Assembly: GCA_030267565.1 (NCBI GenBank)
Contig: BRXU01000007.1
Location: 2,294,001-2,358,000 of the forward strand
Length of the DNA: 64,000 bases
Direction: 5' to 3'
DNA from: Pleodorina starrii
Taxonomy: Eukaryota; Chlorophyta; Chlorophyceae; Chlamydomonadales; Volvocaceae
Shown here: one piece after another, positions 11,301 to 21,300 of the stretch
Position numbering within the stretch: position 1 is the stretch's first letter
Layout: each line of letters starts with the position of its first letter
The notes under the pieces: generated by a model
What the model was told of the DNA's origin: nothing
Databases searched by the model: none
The model's input: only the letters and a program-made list of their open reading frames with translations
Position numbers and translations under genes: made by a program

Positions 11301-11446
11301 GTAAGTCGCATTCCGCCCTTGTATCTGCTGCTGAGCGCGCGCAGGGTATCCTCCACGTCGTCTCTGGCATGCTGGCTCCGAGCCTGCAGGAGCAGGCGGA
11401 ATGGATGAGGCCGTACCTTGAACGGGCGTTCACTTCCGGTCGTTGA
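2923..11446 (+). CDS. FAS1 gene B: secreted single fasciclin-domain protein
   Basis: Seven exons join with consistent phases: 2923-2971, 3308-3444, 8469-8560, 9982-10085, 10433-10523, 10896-10977 and 11345-11446 (TGA). The product is about 218 residues. Exon 1 is a signal peptide (MIGGKVTKLCVLVVIA); an in-frame ATG at 2911 would add four residues, and 2923 was chosen because it aligns with paralogue C. Exon 2 is a low-complexity linker ending GNIS. Exon 3 carries the FAS1 H1-type block TVLAPDDR and exon 4 the H2-type block MYNITLLHIFP. Exons 5-7 complete the domain with LLGYDVQF, IPFNQ and ILHVVSGML. All introns are GT-AG. Introns 2 (5.0 kb) and 3 (1.4 kb) are swollen by mobile elements. Its role is inferred from the family: an extracellular-matrix or surface adhesion protein. 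It is the only member of the array whose exons all appear undisturbed and complete apart from D. Confidence 0.88.
3730..3778 (+). repeat. Heptamer array (GGGTTCT)n inside Helitron-like element
   Basis: About six units of a 7-mer (TCTGGGT phase) lie just inside the left end of the long Helitron-like copy. The short copy has a different small array (CACGGGC-like) at the same place, so this subterminal spot is prone to expansion. Confidence 0.85.
4829..6346 (+). pseudogene. Split acidic, Gln/Trp-repeat gene carried by the Helitron-like element
   Basis: Four exon-like blocks are visible. Block 4829-4985 ends CCA G|GTGGGT. Block 5235-about 5636 starts after CAG, reads ...HPLAHYLDSEAKLASFG... and then a QQQW repeat. 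Block 5799-5924 encodes an acidic stretch (TEEEEDEDRGQG). Block 6151-6346 encodes a very acidic tail (DEDETDEDETSEDEED) and ends in TGA. Phases agree between blocks 1-2 and 3-4. Between 2 and 3 the frame is off by one, so either a splice site was missed or the copy carries a frameshift. The acidic segments at about 5496-5570 and 5836-5910 are clearly related, suggesting an exon duplication. The protein is not recognised. It may be a host gene captured by the element or the N-terminal part of its own protein. Confidence 0.45.
5365..5460 (+). repeat. (CAG)n-TGG coding minisatellite
   Basis: Five to six units of a 15-bp motif made of CAG codons broken by TGG give a Gln-rich tract with regularly spaced Trp in the frame of the carried gene. 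The regular unit shows recent tandem expansion. Confidence 0.9.
7136..7296 (-). repeat. SINE-like repeat, internally deleted copy
   Basis: This is the reverse complement of the repeat at 8629-9018. It shares a first block (GGGTCCGACCCGTTGGTCAC) and a last block with the hairpin TCTGCC-ACTC-GGCAGA, but lacks about 220 bases from the middle, where the other copy has a tRNA-like stretch. It is nested in the long Helitron-like element. Confidence 0.7.
7380..7571 (+). pseudogene. Helitron Rep (HUH endonuclease) fragment with two-Tyr motif
   Basis: A 63-codon frame follows a CAG acceptor at 7377-7379 and ends in TGA. It contains WSANVNIQPIG followed by AAYITAYYTK. Helitron RepHel proteins have a conserved W-x-x-N-x-D/N-I-Q block followed by the catalytic Y-x-x-x-Y pair in this layout; here the tyrosines are encoded at 7536-7538 and 7548-7550. 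No HUH motif or helicase domain was found nearby, so this is a remnant or a single exon of a decayed gene. The identification rests on this motif alone and needs a profile search. Confidence 0.55.
8205..8337 (+). mobile_element. 133-bp 3'-end fragment of the Dualen/RandI-type LINE
   Basis: It matches the last about 110 bases of the two large LINE copies (from GCGGTAGCGGGAGAGG to TCGGGCGTA) and runs on the plus strand. It is flanked by a perfect 12-bp duplication TTCTCGTGTCGT at 8193-8204 and 8338-8349, so it is a true, extremely 5'-truncated insertion. Unlike the other copies, its tail is (TAA)n followed by (TAT)n, a self-complementary microsatellite. It sits in intron 2 of gene B, about 120 bases before exon 3. 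Confidence 0.9.
8629..9018 (+). repeat. SINE-like repeat, longer copy
   Basis: About 390 bp related to 7136-7296 in inverted orientation. Its middle carries a tRNA-like piece: CCAGG-TTCAATA-CCTGG forms a perfect T-arm with a B-box-like loop, followed by CTAGGCCC, which can partly pair with an upstream GGGCTAG. The 3' part holds the hairpin TCTGCC-ACTC-GGCAGA. No target duplication was found. This is probably one of the tRNA-related SINE families common in Chlamydomonas-type genomes, but the exact family is unknown. Confidence 0.55.
9035..9454 (+). mobile_element. tRNA-derived SINE with 16-bp target duplication
   Basis: A 420-bp insert is flanked by the exact repeat TGGTATCCTCGTATCC at 9019-9034 and 9455-9470. 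The first 70 bases resemble a Ser/Leu-type tRNA: an A-box-like TGCCTGAGAGTTAGGG and a B box AGTTCGATCCC, with a GGTGACC/GGTCACC stem between. The 3' end is a (CTTT)n tail. tRNA head, unrelated body, simple tail and target duplication together define a SINE. The LINE supplying its machinery is unknown; its tail does not match the (ATT)n tail of the LINE in this window. Confidence 0.8.
9471..9780 (+). repeat. tRNA-like repeat next to exon 4 of gene B
   Basis: This holds another B-box-like GGTTCGATCCCTGG after a GC-rich stretch. It ends at a purine tract (CAGAGGGGGGGG) followed by TGTAACG, which also resembles the junction of a polypurine tract with an LTR. Neither a complete tRNA nor an LTR pair can be shown, so the class is open. 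Confidence 0.35.
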
Positions 11447-12392
11447 TAGAATTCATCACGGGTTACAGATGAAATGACGGTAGCCTTATTGCTGCGTCCA
11501 CATTCGGGCCCATGCATGGAGGATGGTCATGCGTGCACACAATTACAGCAGCAGGCTGCATGGAACGTAGTACGGGCGGCGGGACTGACTTTATTTTAGG
11601 AAAGCCAGCCAGGCATGCCGCCTCCATCCCGATCCGTTGCTCTTATGCTCGCGGTCGGGCAGCTCATTAATTGTTGTCAGATGTTGCAAGGCAGCAGTTG
11701 TCCATTGCTAGATCTGATTAGATCTGCGCACTCCGCGCCGCACGCACGCATGTGCATGCATGTAGGTACTACATGGAGCCGGTGGGGGAAAGCAATACAG
11801 GAGCGGTAACTGTATTTGTGTGGCTTTGCGATTGGTTGTGCGTCAGCGGCGTTGCTCTTGCCACTGTTCTTCTCATCGCCAGGTGGCCCTTACTTCATGC
11901 GCACGTGGAAATAGAAATAATGCTCTGCGTGGAGCGCGCTGACTAGCTAGAGGAATGAAGCTGTGTTCAAACAGACGTTACGCTGCCGACGACCGCTGCG
12001 AGCATGGACAGTCAGTCCATGGCGAATGGCGAGTACACAAGTGAGGTACATAATTCAATGAAGGTTGTCGTACAACTAACCTTGTGCAACCTTTCTCGCA
12101 AGCCCAACCTTGTGCAAACTTTCTCGCAAGCCCAACCTTTACGTGTGTGCGTCTACTAATGAAGGCTATGCGCACATGTCGCCTACTGTATGTAGTCAGT
12201 TGTTTTCGCTACATACACCATATAACTGTTTATTTCAATCAAATAATCCTGCAAGCAAGATAGCCATCCACACACACATACATACCCACAGAAGTGAGTG
12301 AACAAGCAATCAATCCGACAGGATCGATCCGCCGACATTCGTTCCGGCCTCGCTCGTCACGACCCACGACCAGCAGCAGTTACATTCTCAAC
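11447..12392. other. Intergenic B-C region
   Basis: No supported gene. It should contain the gene B 3' UTR and the gene C promoter. The only clear structure is the short tandem repeat at 12078-12138. Confidence 0.5.
12078..12138 (+). repeat. Two-copy 31-bp tandem repeat upstream of gene C
   Basis: Two near-identical units of the form CCAACCTTGTGCAA..TTTCTCGCAAGC lie end to end about 250 bases before the gene C start codon. Confidence 0.8.
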
Positions 12393-15346
12393 ATGGCTGG
12401 AAGGCTCGCCAAACTTGTTTTCCTCATCACTGTAGCAGGTAAATAGCCGCCAGCAGACGTGCGAGGCCACAACCAGCGCAGCTAGCCGTCGATTCTTGGT
12501 CAGCCCCAGCAGCAGCATCTGTTCGTCGCGCGCGCACGCGCATCTATTCCTGCGCGCGCTGCGTCCCTGCATGTATAAGGCTGTATAGTACTACTCGAGA
12601 GGTTTTAAGAACTACGTACATAACTAGCTGTAATGTTCTGCTGTCTGGCTCTGCGTGCATGGTTGCAGTGGCAGCGGCGAAGGTCGCCCGTGGCCGCTAC
12701 ATCGACCAGATGTTCGAGGCCCGAGTGATGCCGCCAAGCGGCAGCAGCAGCGGTGAGGCAACCCCGCCGCCGGCCGCCGGAAGCGGAAACATCAGTGTGA
12801 GTCACACGCACAGCGTACGCGACATGTGCGGTGCGTGTCCTTTCATCGCTCGATCGTGCACTCCGTCAATGTTCACTTTTCGATCATCTGTGCCCTTCGT
12901 CGGTTGCTCCCTATCGGGTTCGTCCCTTCCTGCTCATGCCATCTGGCCCGTCGGGACATCCCTTTGCCTTGCTGGGTCATTTTCCGCCGCAGCACACGCA
13001 CGGCAAGCCAGGTACGTAGCCCCGCCGCCCACTGCTGGATGGTTTCCAAACTAAACGACCCTTACTTCGAAGCGTCTTGAGCCCACTACGTACACACGCA
13101 TATGTGCGTGCGTGTGTATGTATTTTATCCAAAACACGAAATTTGCGCCGTTAATGATCATTTTCGCCCTTTATTTGTTGCCATCCGACCCCGCTGTCGT
13201 ATGTACGTGTCTATCTGCCCCATCCAACCACAGTACGAGTTCTTCCTGGGCATTCTGCGCAGCCCCGACATATCGGCTGTCCTCGCCCAACACCCCGCCT
13301 CCACAATTCTGGCACCCACAGACAGGTATCACAATATAAAGCACATTCATTCGAAGCTCTCCGTGGTTTGTTGCTGCCTTTACCCATCGACCTAGCTAAC
13401 CTCTCTTGCTCCATCCGTGCATCCAATATTTATCCACCTTGTTTTGTACAACCGTCCATGTGTGTATCCGTCCATGCATCCAGCCCTAGGAACACATGGG
13501 CGGGGGTGGCCAGCTTCTTCGGTCTCAACGTCTCGGAGCTGGCTGCATCTCCACTCATGTACAACATCACGATGTTGCACATTATCCCGGGTGAGCGATG
13601 GAAGATGACGAGATGGCTGCATGGCTGGACCTGTATCTGGCCTTTGATGATGATGCTATCAGCATAACACTAGCTAACTATTTACCCTTCGCGTTGTTGC
13701 CCCGCCGCCAGCAGCACAGCTGCGATACAAAGTGTACATACCATACGTAGAGTACGTATGGATGGCGGGGGCTGTGAGAAAACATCACGCACGCACGCTT
13801 TCCTTGCTTCATGGCGGAACGTGACGACCTTCGTTCATTCCGAGCGTCAGAATTAGGATAAAGCGCCAACTCATGCCCCAGTAATTTGGACCCCAGCCCG
13901 CGCCCCGGCTTTAATTTATTACGGACGACGCCGCATCCGCACATCTCTGCTCGTATTTATCCGCTCTTTTGCGAAATATATTTACAACATTTAATGCGTG
14001 CCTATCTATACATGCACGCACGCATATATACCACGCAGACAAGATCATCCGCACAACGGACCTGCCGGTCGGAACTCCGGTGGTCTACCAAAACCTTCTG
14101 GGGTATAACGTCCAGTTCGAACGTAACGCGTAAGTACGGACGATTTGCGCGGCCGACGCATATATCCTGCTACGATACCGAGTGATAGCTGCTATCGGCG
14201 GGACATTCACCGACATGCATGGCGTGTCAATGTCCCGATAGCAGCGAACATGATGAACGCTCTTTGCATGCATAATAGCCTTGCATTGCTGCTGGCCGCT
14301 CAACATAGACGGCGACGATAGCGCTGCTGGGGGCTAGCTCCATCCGGTTGTTTATTTTCTATGAGCTTGAGAGCACGAACACAATCACGCATCCACGGAC
14401 CCATGGGTCGCATGCTAAATAATGGTGACATGCATATGTGCAAGCGTGTGTCATACAGCAACTACATATCTAAATCCGCTGACGAATGATTTATAGAGCA
14501 GAGGCCATCGAGGAACAGGCGTGCGTGCTTTCTACTTTAGGGTTTCATACAGCTCGTTTACGTACATTACATGACAGCACGTGTGTACATCATGTCATAC
14601 ATCCAGGCATATATGTATAGATGTTGTAAATACTCAAATAAAGCACGCACACAAGCGACACTTATTAATAAATGTACGCCAAGCCACTTGATCGCTTCAT
14701 CGCTCGGCTGTCCACCTTCCTATCCCGTAGTGACGGGAGCGTTAACATCACCGAGCCTGGCGTCACTGCGGGATCGATGGACATCCTTCAGGCCGATGTC
14801 CCTTTTAACCAGGCGAGTATGGTAAGGGTAGGCATGCATGAGTAAGGGCATCGATACTGTGTATCTCATGCATTCGGCTGGCATGCATCGGTGACAGTAT
14901 GTAGTGATGAGCAGCGCATGTAGTAGGATGCCTGACTAGCTAGGCACCGACCAAGCGACTTCTTTCACCGTCGGTCTGATGAGTTAAGGGCGGGTAGCAA
15001 AAGGCGAACTAACGGATGAGACAGATGTCCGATGACCCTCAGGGTCATCCATCCGACATGAAGGACTGTTTGCCAAGGCTTGGCAAACAATCCTTCGTAT
15101 ATACGGTATATTATTAAACCAACAGCTAGCACCGCAGTGTCGCGAAATCGGGGTGGATCCCTAAGTGAGCAATATACCGTAATAATTTCATCGGGTGCCT
15201 GCTGCCGCTGCTGCCTTCACTGTTTGTTTGTTGTTCTCGCTCCTCGCTTGCCCCGCCGCCCACCCAATCGATCCACGCAGAGTATCCTCCACGTCGTTCC
15301 CGATGTTCTGGCTCCGCCCGATGAGGAGCAGAGGCGGTGGAAATAA
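12393..15346 (+). CDS. FAS1 gene C, last exon interrupted by LINE copy 1
   Basis: The exons are 12393-12438 (signal peptide MAGRLAKLVFLITVA), 12669-12796, 13234-13325 (TILAPTDR, H1-type), 13490-13590 (MYNITMLHIIP, H2-type), 14039-14129, 14731-14812 and 15281 onward. Exon 4 uses a TAG acceptor (CCCTAG|GAAC). Intron 6 has a GC donor (CAG|GCGAGT at 14813) at the position where gene A also has one. Exon 7 encodes SILHVVPDVL and then meets the LINE at 15342. The first two LINE-derived codons are AAA TAA, so the predicted protein stops at 15346 (about 201 residues) and loses only a 20-residue tail, which is stranded at 22819-22880. The FAS1 fold is therefore probably complete. Whether the mRNA is still made and polyadenylated properly is unknown. 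Confidence 0.85.
14188..14245. repeat. Imperfect inverted repeat in gene C intron 5
   Basis: GCTGCTATCGGCGGGACATT at 14188 is matched in inverse by AATGTCCCGATAGCAGC at 14229-14245, with a 3-base gap and a loop of about 22 bases. It is a hairpin-forming sequence, perhaps a MITE remnant. Confidence 0.7.
15021..15183. repeat. MITE-like palindromic segment in gene C intron 6
   Basis: Several nested palindromes occur. ATGACCCT-C-AGGGTCAT lies at about 15033. A 17-bp arm pair with one mismatch and almost no loop (AAGGACTGTTTGCCAAG) is at 15061-15095. TACGGTATATT near 15105 repeats inverted as AATATACCGTA near 15170. The density of inverted repeats is like that of a small nonautonomous DNA transposon, but no outer ends or target duplication could be fixed. 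Confidence 0.5.
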
Positions 15347-18300
15347 TAATAATAATAATAATACGCCCGACGGAGCCGAGGCGTGGGTTAAGGGAGCAGG
15401 AGGGGTGGGGTGTCGGGTTGCCCCGATCCCAGGCCTCTCCCGCTACCGCGGTGAGATTGGGAGCCCGCCGTTGGGGCGGGTTAGGGCGGGTCGGCGCTGG
15501 TTGTGCTCTGTTGGCGGGGGTCCCGCTCCAGTTGCCTCCTGGCAGCGACAATTGCGTTCAACGCTCGGACAGCGTGGTCGTGGAGGTCGTTGCAGCATTT
15601 TTTGGCCGCTTCGTTGCTCGTTCCCAGTGAGGTCAGCAGTTGTCGCAGGTCTTTGCGGATGGTGCCGGCGAAGCCCAGGCTAATTGCTTCCTGTTTCGTG
15701 TAGCATACTTTCCATCCGTGCGCCGTCAGCATCTGAGCTAGTTCCGCGTGTTGATGGGCCTTGTCGTTTTGTTTCTGTGTGTGATTTGTGTCGGCTGTGT
15801 AGCCTACTTCGATTATGTGTACAGTGTGCTCGCTGGGGTCATCTGGTCCCATGTATTTCGGTGAGCATGTGTCGCTGAGGGGTATGCTGGGGATAAGCAG
15901 CAGGTCAGGGCGCTTTTTGGACCGATCGTCGTCGGGGATGTTGGGTAGCAGCCACTTGGGCAGGCGTGTGCCGGCCACGTAGTCCGGCTTGTCCTCCATG
16001 CTGCATGCGTCCATGACGATAAAGCAGCCTCCATGGGCCCCTCTGGACAGTGTTCTAGTGATGGTTTGTACCGCTTGGTTGTGTCGCAGGGTATAGAGAG
16101 CGTGCATTCGCGCGTGTTGGCAGCCTCCCAGGATGTGTGCTCCTGAGTCAGGGATGCGTGTCTTTGTTTGGGGGTCTTTGCACACAGGGCAGTAGCCTGT
16201 GGACGTTGGGCCGCCCGGTACAAGGGGCATTCGAAAGAGCTTTGCGAGTTTGGCATTCCAGAGCTGTCCGTACAGGTAGTCGAGGCACCGTTTGTAATGC
16301 CGGTGCCGGCCCGTGCCCCGCTGCAGGGTTCTGGTGCTGGCATTGATCTCTAGGTCCGGTAAGGCATCCTCTACGTATTTGACGTATGCGGTCTCGTTGG
16401 TGTACCCATTGTGTGTCGTCTGGCTGACCAGAGTGTCGATGCCGCGGTTAAGGTCGTTGGCGTAGCGACCGGCGTTTACGTCGGTCCCCTCGGACTTCCG
16501 TAGCCACCAGTGTTTACTTCTTGGATTATTGTCTGCTTTCTCTATTACGGCTTCTGCCGGCAGCATTCCCTGCGCCGCAAGGATAGCAGCCTGTACGGCG
16601 GCTTTGTCCGCTTCTTCATTATATCGAACTCCTGTGTGTGCTTTGACTTTCAATAGCGACGTTTTAAGCTTGGCGACGGCCCGGGCTTTAAGTGCGGCAA
16701 CGATGTCCTCGAGCAGTGCTCTATGTTTACTCAGCCGCAATTTTTGCGGGTTGTTTATCATCTTCTGGATCAAATGGAGCGATGCTTTGGAGTCCGTCCA
16801 AATGCTGAGGTGGGCTTGGTTGTGAGGTAGGCCGCGTCGCATGGTGAGTGCCTGATGTATCGCGCTTAGTTCACAGCGCGTAATTGTTTGACATCCGTAG
16901 GCTCCTGGGTTGACATCTATGAGGAGCGTATGTCCAGTCAGTGCGTCGACTGCTGCGGCGCCGAGTCCTAACATCTTGGTGTTCCCGACCTCGACTTCCC
17001 TAACCGACCCATCAGTGTAGATGGAGGCGTGGGCGTTGTAACGAAGCGGGTTTGCTGCATGGAACGCCAGGTGCGCGGAGCGTCGTTCAGCGGGTGTGGG
17101 GTTGCTGCACTTACGAGAGGACACCGCCTGGTCAGGCGCTCCGGCAGTCATTTTGCGGACGCGTTTCCGTACCCACTGGGGGGCTATCCACGGCTGGGCT
17201 TGACCTGTAGGCGCTGGCAGGGTGGTGCGCATACCTAGCGCCTGCCGGAGGCTGCTCACGTGTGATTTGCCCGCGTCGTTACTGACCAGTAGCAGGGTCA
17301 GGCCAACCGGGTAAGGCTTGGTGTCCACGTTGAGCGTGGCGCTTTGCAGTATCCCCTTGGCGGCGAGCGAGTCGATGCTACCCACTTGCGTGACCAGGGG
17401 GTGCGATAGGTACCGGGTATACGGCGCTGTACGGGACGTGGGGACTACGATAAGGGTGGCGGTCTGCGTAGCCTCGGTCTTTTTGGCTTCCGCCCAGCCC
17501 AACGCCCACCGCAAGGCATGGTGGCCCTCCTCGGGTGTGGGTTCCGGGTGTGCGATGGACAAGCCGGTAAACGGTTGGGAGTATGCGTCATGGTTGGCCC
17601 CAAAGAGCATGTCTTCTGGGAAGCGTGAGAAGTACGTTTCAGTGCAGTTAGCCACATTTAAAGGGGACGCAAAGCGTTCTGTGCTTGAACCCATGGCATT
17701 CATGAGACGTGTTGTAAACTGTTCTCCGAGTCCTTGCTCGTGTGCCGCCTTAACGGGGTGTGTTTTGGTGCCCCCTCCATCACGGTAGCGCAGGAGGAGG
17801 CGTGCCACGTCTTCCTCGAAGCCACCCGCCGCTGCAAGCTTGGCGTGCGCCTCCGGCCTCTTACATTTGGCGTCGGAGTGCCTTAGCCACAGGCTGCGCA
17901 GCAAGCTGTCCAGGAGCGTGCCGATGCATCGTCCCTGGGGGTCGTAAACAAGCGCGACTCCCTGCTCTAGGAGGCCTGCAGGAGTATCTCCGCTGCCGTC
18001 CCAAGGTGCGCGGTTAGAGGGGTCGGGGTCGCTGTGTTTGCCAATCTGGATGGTGTACCGCCCTGTCGGGCGGATGTCCCTATCCGGGTTGCCGGGATGT
18101 ACATCGATTTCTACGTGTTGGCGTAGGAGCCGTTGTCCTCTGGCCTGGTTGAGGCATTCAGAGGCCCATTGGCCTTGCTGCTGCCTCGGATTAAGGTGCT
18201 GGTCTCGGGCTGGCGCAGTGCGCCCGGGGGCCGTCTCGGCTGCCGCCTCTAGGCGGTGTCGGAATGCATTGAGCAGCTCGTTCCAGTTGTCTTGGGTGGC

Positions 18301-21300
18301 CAGGCGCGTGCCTTCGTCCTCGGTTCGCGCCCAGTCTACTTCGATCCTTTCGGTGGGGGTTGCCGGATCTGCTGCGGCCTCGTACGGACGTGTTGCCGTG
18401 GGTAGGTATCCGTGCGCTGCGTACAGCTCGAGCGCCCCTTTGGTGATAACTGTGCTTTCCCACTCAACTTGGTAGAAGGTGCTGTGTGTGGGGTGCCGGG
18501 GTGTATCTCTGCGTTGCCGCTTTGCGGCTCGGGGGCCTGCTTCCACCCGCTTGCGGATCTGCGCGTGGATAAGGGCTACCCTCTCTTGCTCGCCGAATAG
18601 ATATTGGTTGATGTTGTGGCCGTATTTAAGGGCAACCCCTGTGGGCCATTCTCGCTCTCCCCGCAGCATTTCTTCAAGCTGCGATGCGGTCCCCACTTCG
18701 GCTGCTAGTCCTGGGAGGTCGCGGTGACGCAGCAGGGCTTCACAGTGCGTGACGGTGAGTGGGCTTTCTCTGGGGTCCCATCCGGAGGCAGTTGTGTCCG
18801 TGATGTGGCGGGTGGGTTTTGGGCGCTGCCTCCTGATGTATGCCGTCATGGTTTCTTCGGTAGCGTTGCGTCGGGGCATGTGGCGCCGAGCTTCCCTTTG
18901 TTGCGCTGGGCGCCTCACCTGGCCCTCCTGGGATTCGACTTCCCGTCTCGGGGCCGCCGGATCTGGGCTGAGGTTGTGCGCGGCGGGCGAAGGGTCTGGC
19001 GGTGGGGCCCCGGTCGTGTCCCGGGGGCGTGACACCACATATCGCATGATATTTCCATGAGGAAGCGGCGTGGGTCCGTGTGTGTCATTCATGAGGTCCG
19101 TCATAATGGGTTCATTGGGGATGGCCCGCAGCTCCGGGGGCAGCGCAGTCACCCCTCGGTGCCTCGCCGCGCGGGCGCGTACACTGAGAACGGGGTTCAG
19201 TGCTAGGCTGAGTTGGTTCAGGGCGATGAGGTGTCGGGGCCCGACACTCCGTCCACCGATGCGTCGGAGCTGGTCCGTGGTAATGAAGTGTGCTCCTGTG
19301 TTCTTATCTTTCAGGACTCGGAGATCCAGGCCCAGCTCAAGCAGAGGCTGTACGCATCTGGAGAGGAGCGCGAGGGTTTTGGGCTCCGTCCCCGAGTTGC
19401 ACGCCGCTAGAAGGTGAATGAGAGTGCTTGCTTTCCGTTCGTACCCTTTGCCACAGTCCGTGAGCTCAATGCCCGCCTCCTGCGTGATGGTCAGCTGCTT
19501 TAGCGTCGTGTAGAAGCGGCTTTCCTTCTTGAGGGCGTGCACCGGCATGTCGCCCATGTATCGGCTTTGCAGGCTAAGGAGAGCCCTAGTGACTACCCCA
19601 AGCCGGCCTTCGTCGTTCAGGGAGAGGACGAGAGCTTTGGCCGCCTTGGCGACATAGAGGCTGCGTATGGTGCCGACCCCCAGGCCGAGTTGCTTTACTG
19701 GACCGAGGATTGCGCGGGTGGGAAACCCCATTTTAAGGCCATAGCTGCGCTTAGCTATGCCAGCAATTTGGGAGTCGAAGCTGGCGATGTCTTGGGGGGT
19801 GTACGCCATAGTGGCCAGGCTGTACGCGACGAATGGGTGGATCAGGGTTTTGATCATGTTGATGCGCTGGTCGGGAGACGCCATGGACTCCTGGATGCCC
19901 TGTCCTCGCCGCGTGATCTCAGCGCGGACATAGGCTACTTGAGGTGCCCAGTCGAGGGTAGGGGTTACATGGACTCCCAGGTATTTGTACGAGGCGGTCG
20001 GGGGCGCGTAGGGTATCGGTGATCCGTCTATACGGATTTGGTCTTTTAGCAGTCGCTCAAGGGCAGTCTGATATTTGCGGGTGCCGGGTCCCCGGCTCAG
20101 GTCCTGGTCCGACCGTGCGCGGCCGTGCAGGATGCCTTGCAGCTGACATTTGCCAACGTTGACCTTCAGGGCTCCCCATTGCGCGTACTGCTCGATTTTC
20201 GCACATTGGAGACGCATGTCTGAAACGCTGTTTGTGAGTGTAACCAAGTCGTCTGCGAACGCTCCCGAGCTGAAATGGTGCCGCTCATTTTCCTCGGCCT
20301 TGAGGCATCCGTACTGGTATCCCCGTCCTCCGCTGTGCAGCCACCTGAGTAGGGGTTCCATATAGATAATGAACAGCACCGGGGACAGCGTGTCACCCTG
20401 AATTGTACCGCGTTCGATGGCTATGTCCGCTGTGCAGCCGTGCTCTGTCCGGATGCGCGTGGTGGCCCGTGAATATAAGTTGGCTACCACCTCGATCAGG
20501 TCGTCCGGGTAGCCCAGGTCGTACATGATCATGAGCAGCTTGTCGTGATCGATCGTGTTGAACGCAGACGTGAAGTCGATGTATAGAAGGAAGAGGTCAC
20601 GGCTGGTGAGGCCCGCGTCCTCGATTGCGTGTAGCACGTTTTGGAGTTGGCGCTCGGTGTTGCGTTGCCTCAGGTAGCCCTCCTGAGCTTCCGTAAAGAT
20701 GTGCGCTTGCTCACTGTAGAGTACGATATTCAGCGTAATGTGGCTGGTGTACAGCTTGTAAATTGTGTTCGCCAGGGCGATGGGCCTTTTGTTCTTAATG
20801 AGGAGCGGGTCGCCCTTCTTGGGGATAAGGACCGTGTCGGATTTCGTCCAGTGTGTGGGGATTTCGGCCTTCACCCACATGACCGTAATGAGCTGGTGGA
20901 TGGCGGTCTGGAGGTCGGCGGGTAGTGTTTGTAGAAGTTCGTTGGGTATCCCGTCGGGGCCTGGGGCCTTGTTTCTCGCGAGGTGGTCGATAGACGTGCG
21001 GAAGTTATGTGGATCTAGTACACCCGGGAGGAGCGATGGGGGGGCGTCTCCCCACTTGGCCAGCCCTTCGCTAAGCGGGTCTTGCGCGCCCGGTCTGATC
21101 CAGGGATAGTTCCGGGGGGCTTCGTTTGGGAGGTACTTTCCCGTTCGTGGGCCAGAGACGGGTCTCGCAAGAAGGGCGAAGTGCGTGTGAAGCGCATCGA
21201 GTATGTTTTTGGAATCAGTACACAGTCGTCCATCGGTTGGGTGTCGGATGGCCGCGATTCCGCGGGGCTGGTCATCAGGTTCAAGGACCTGTCTGTGCGC

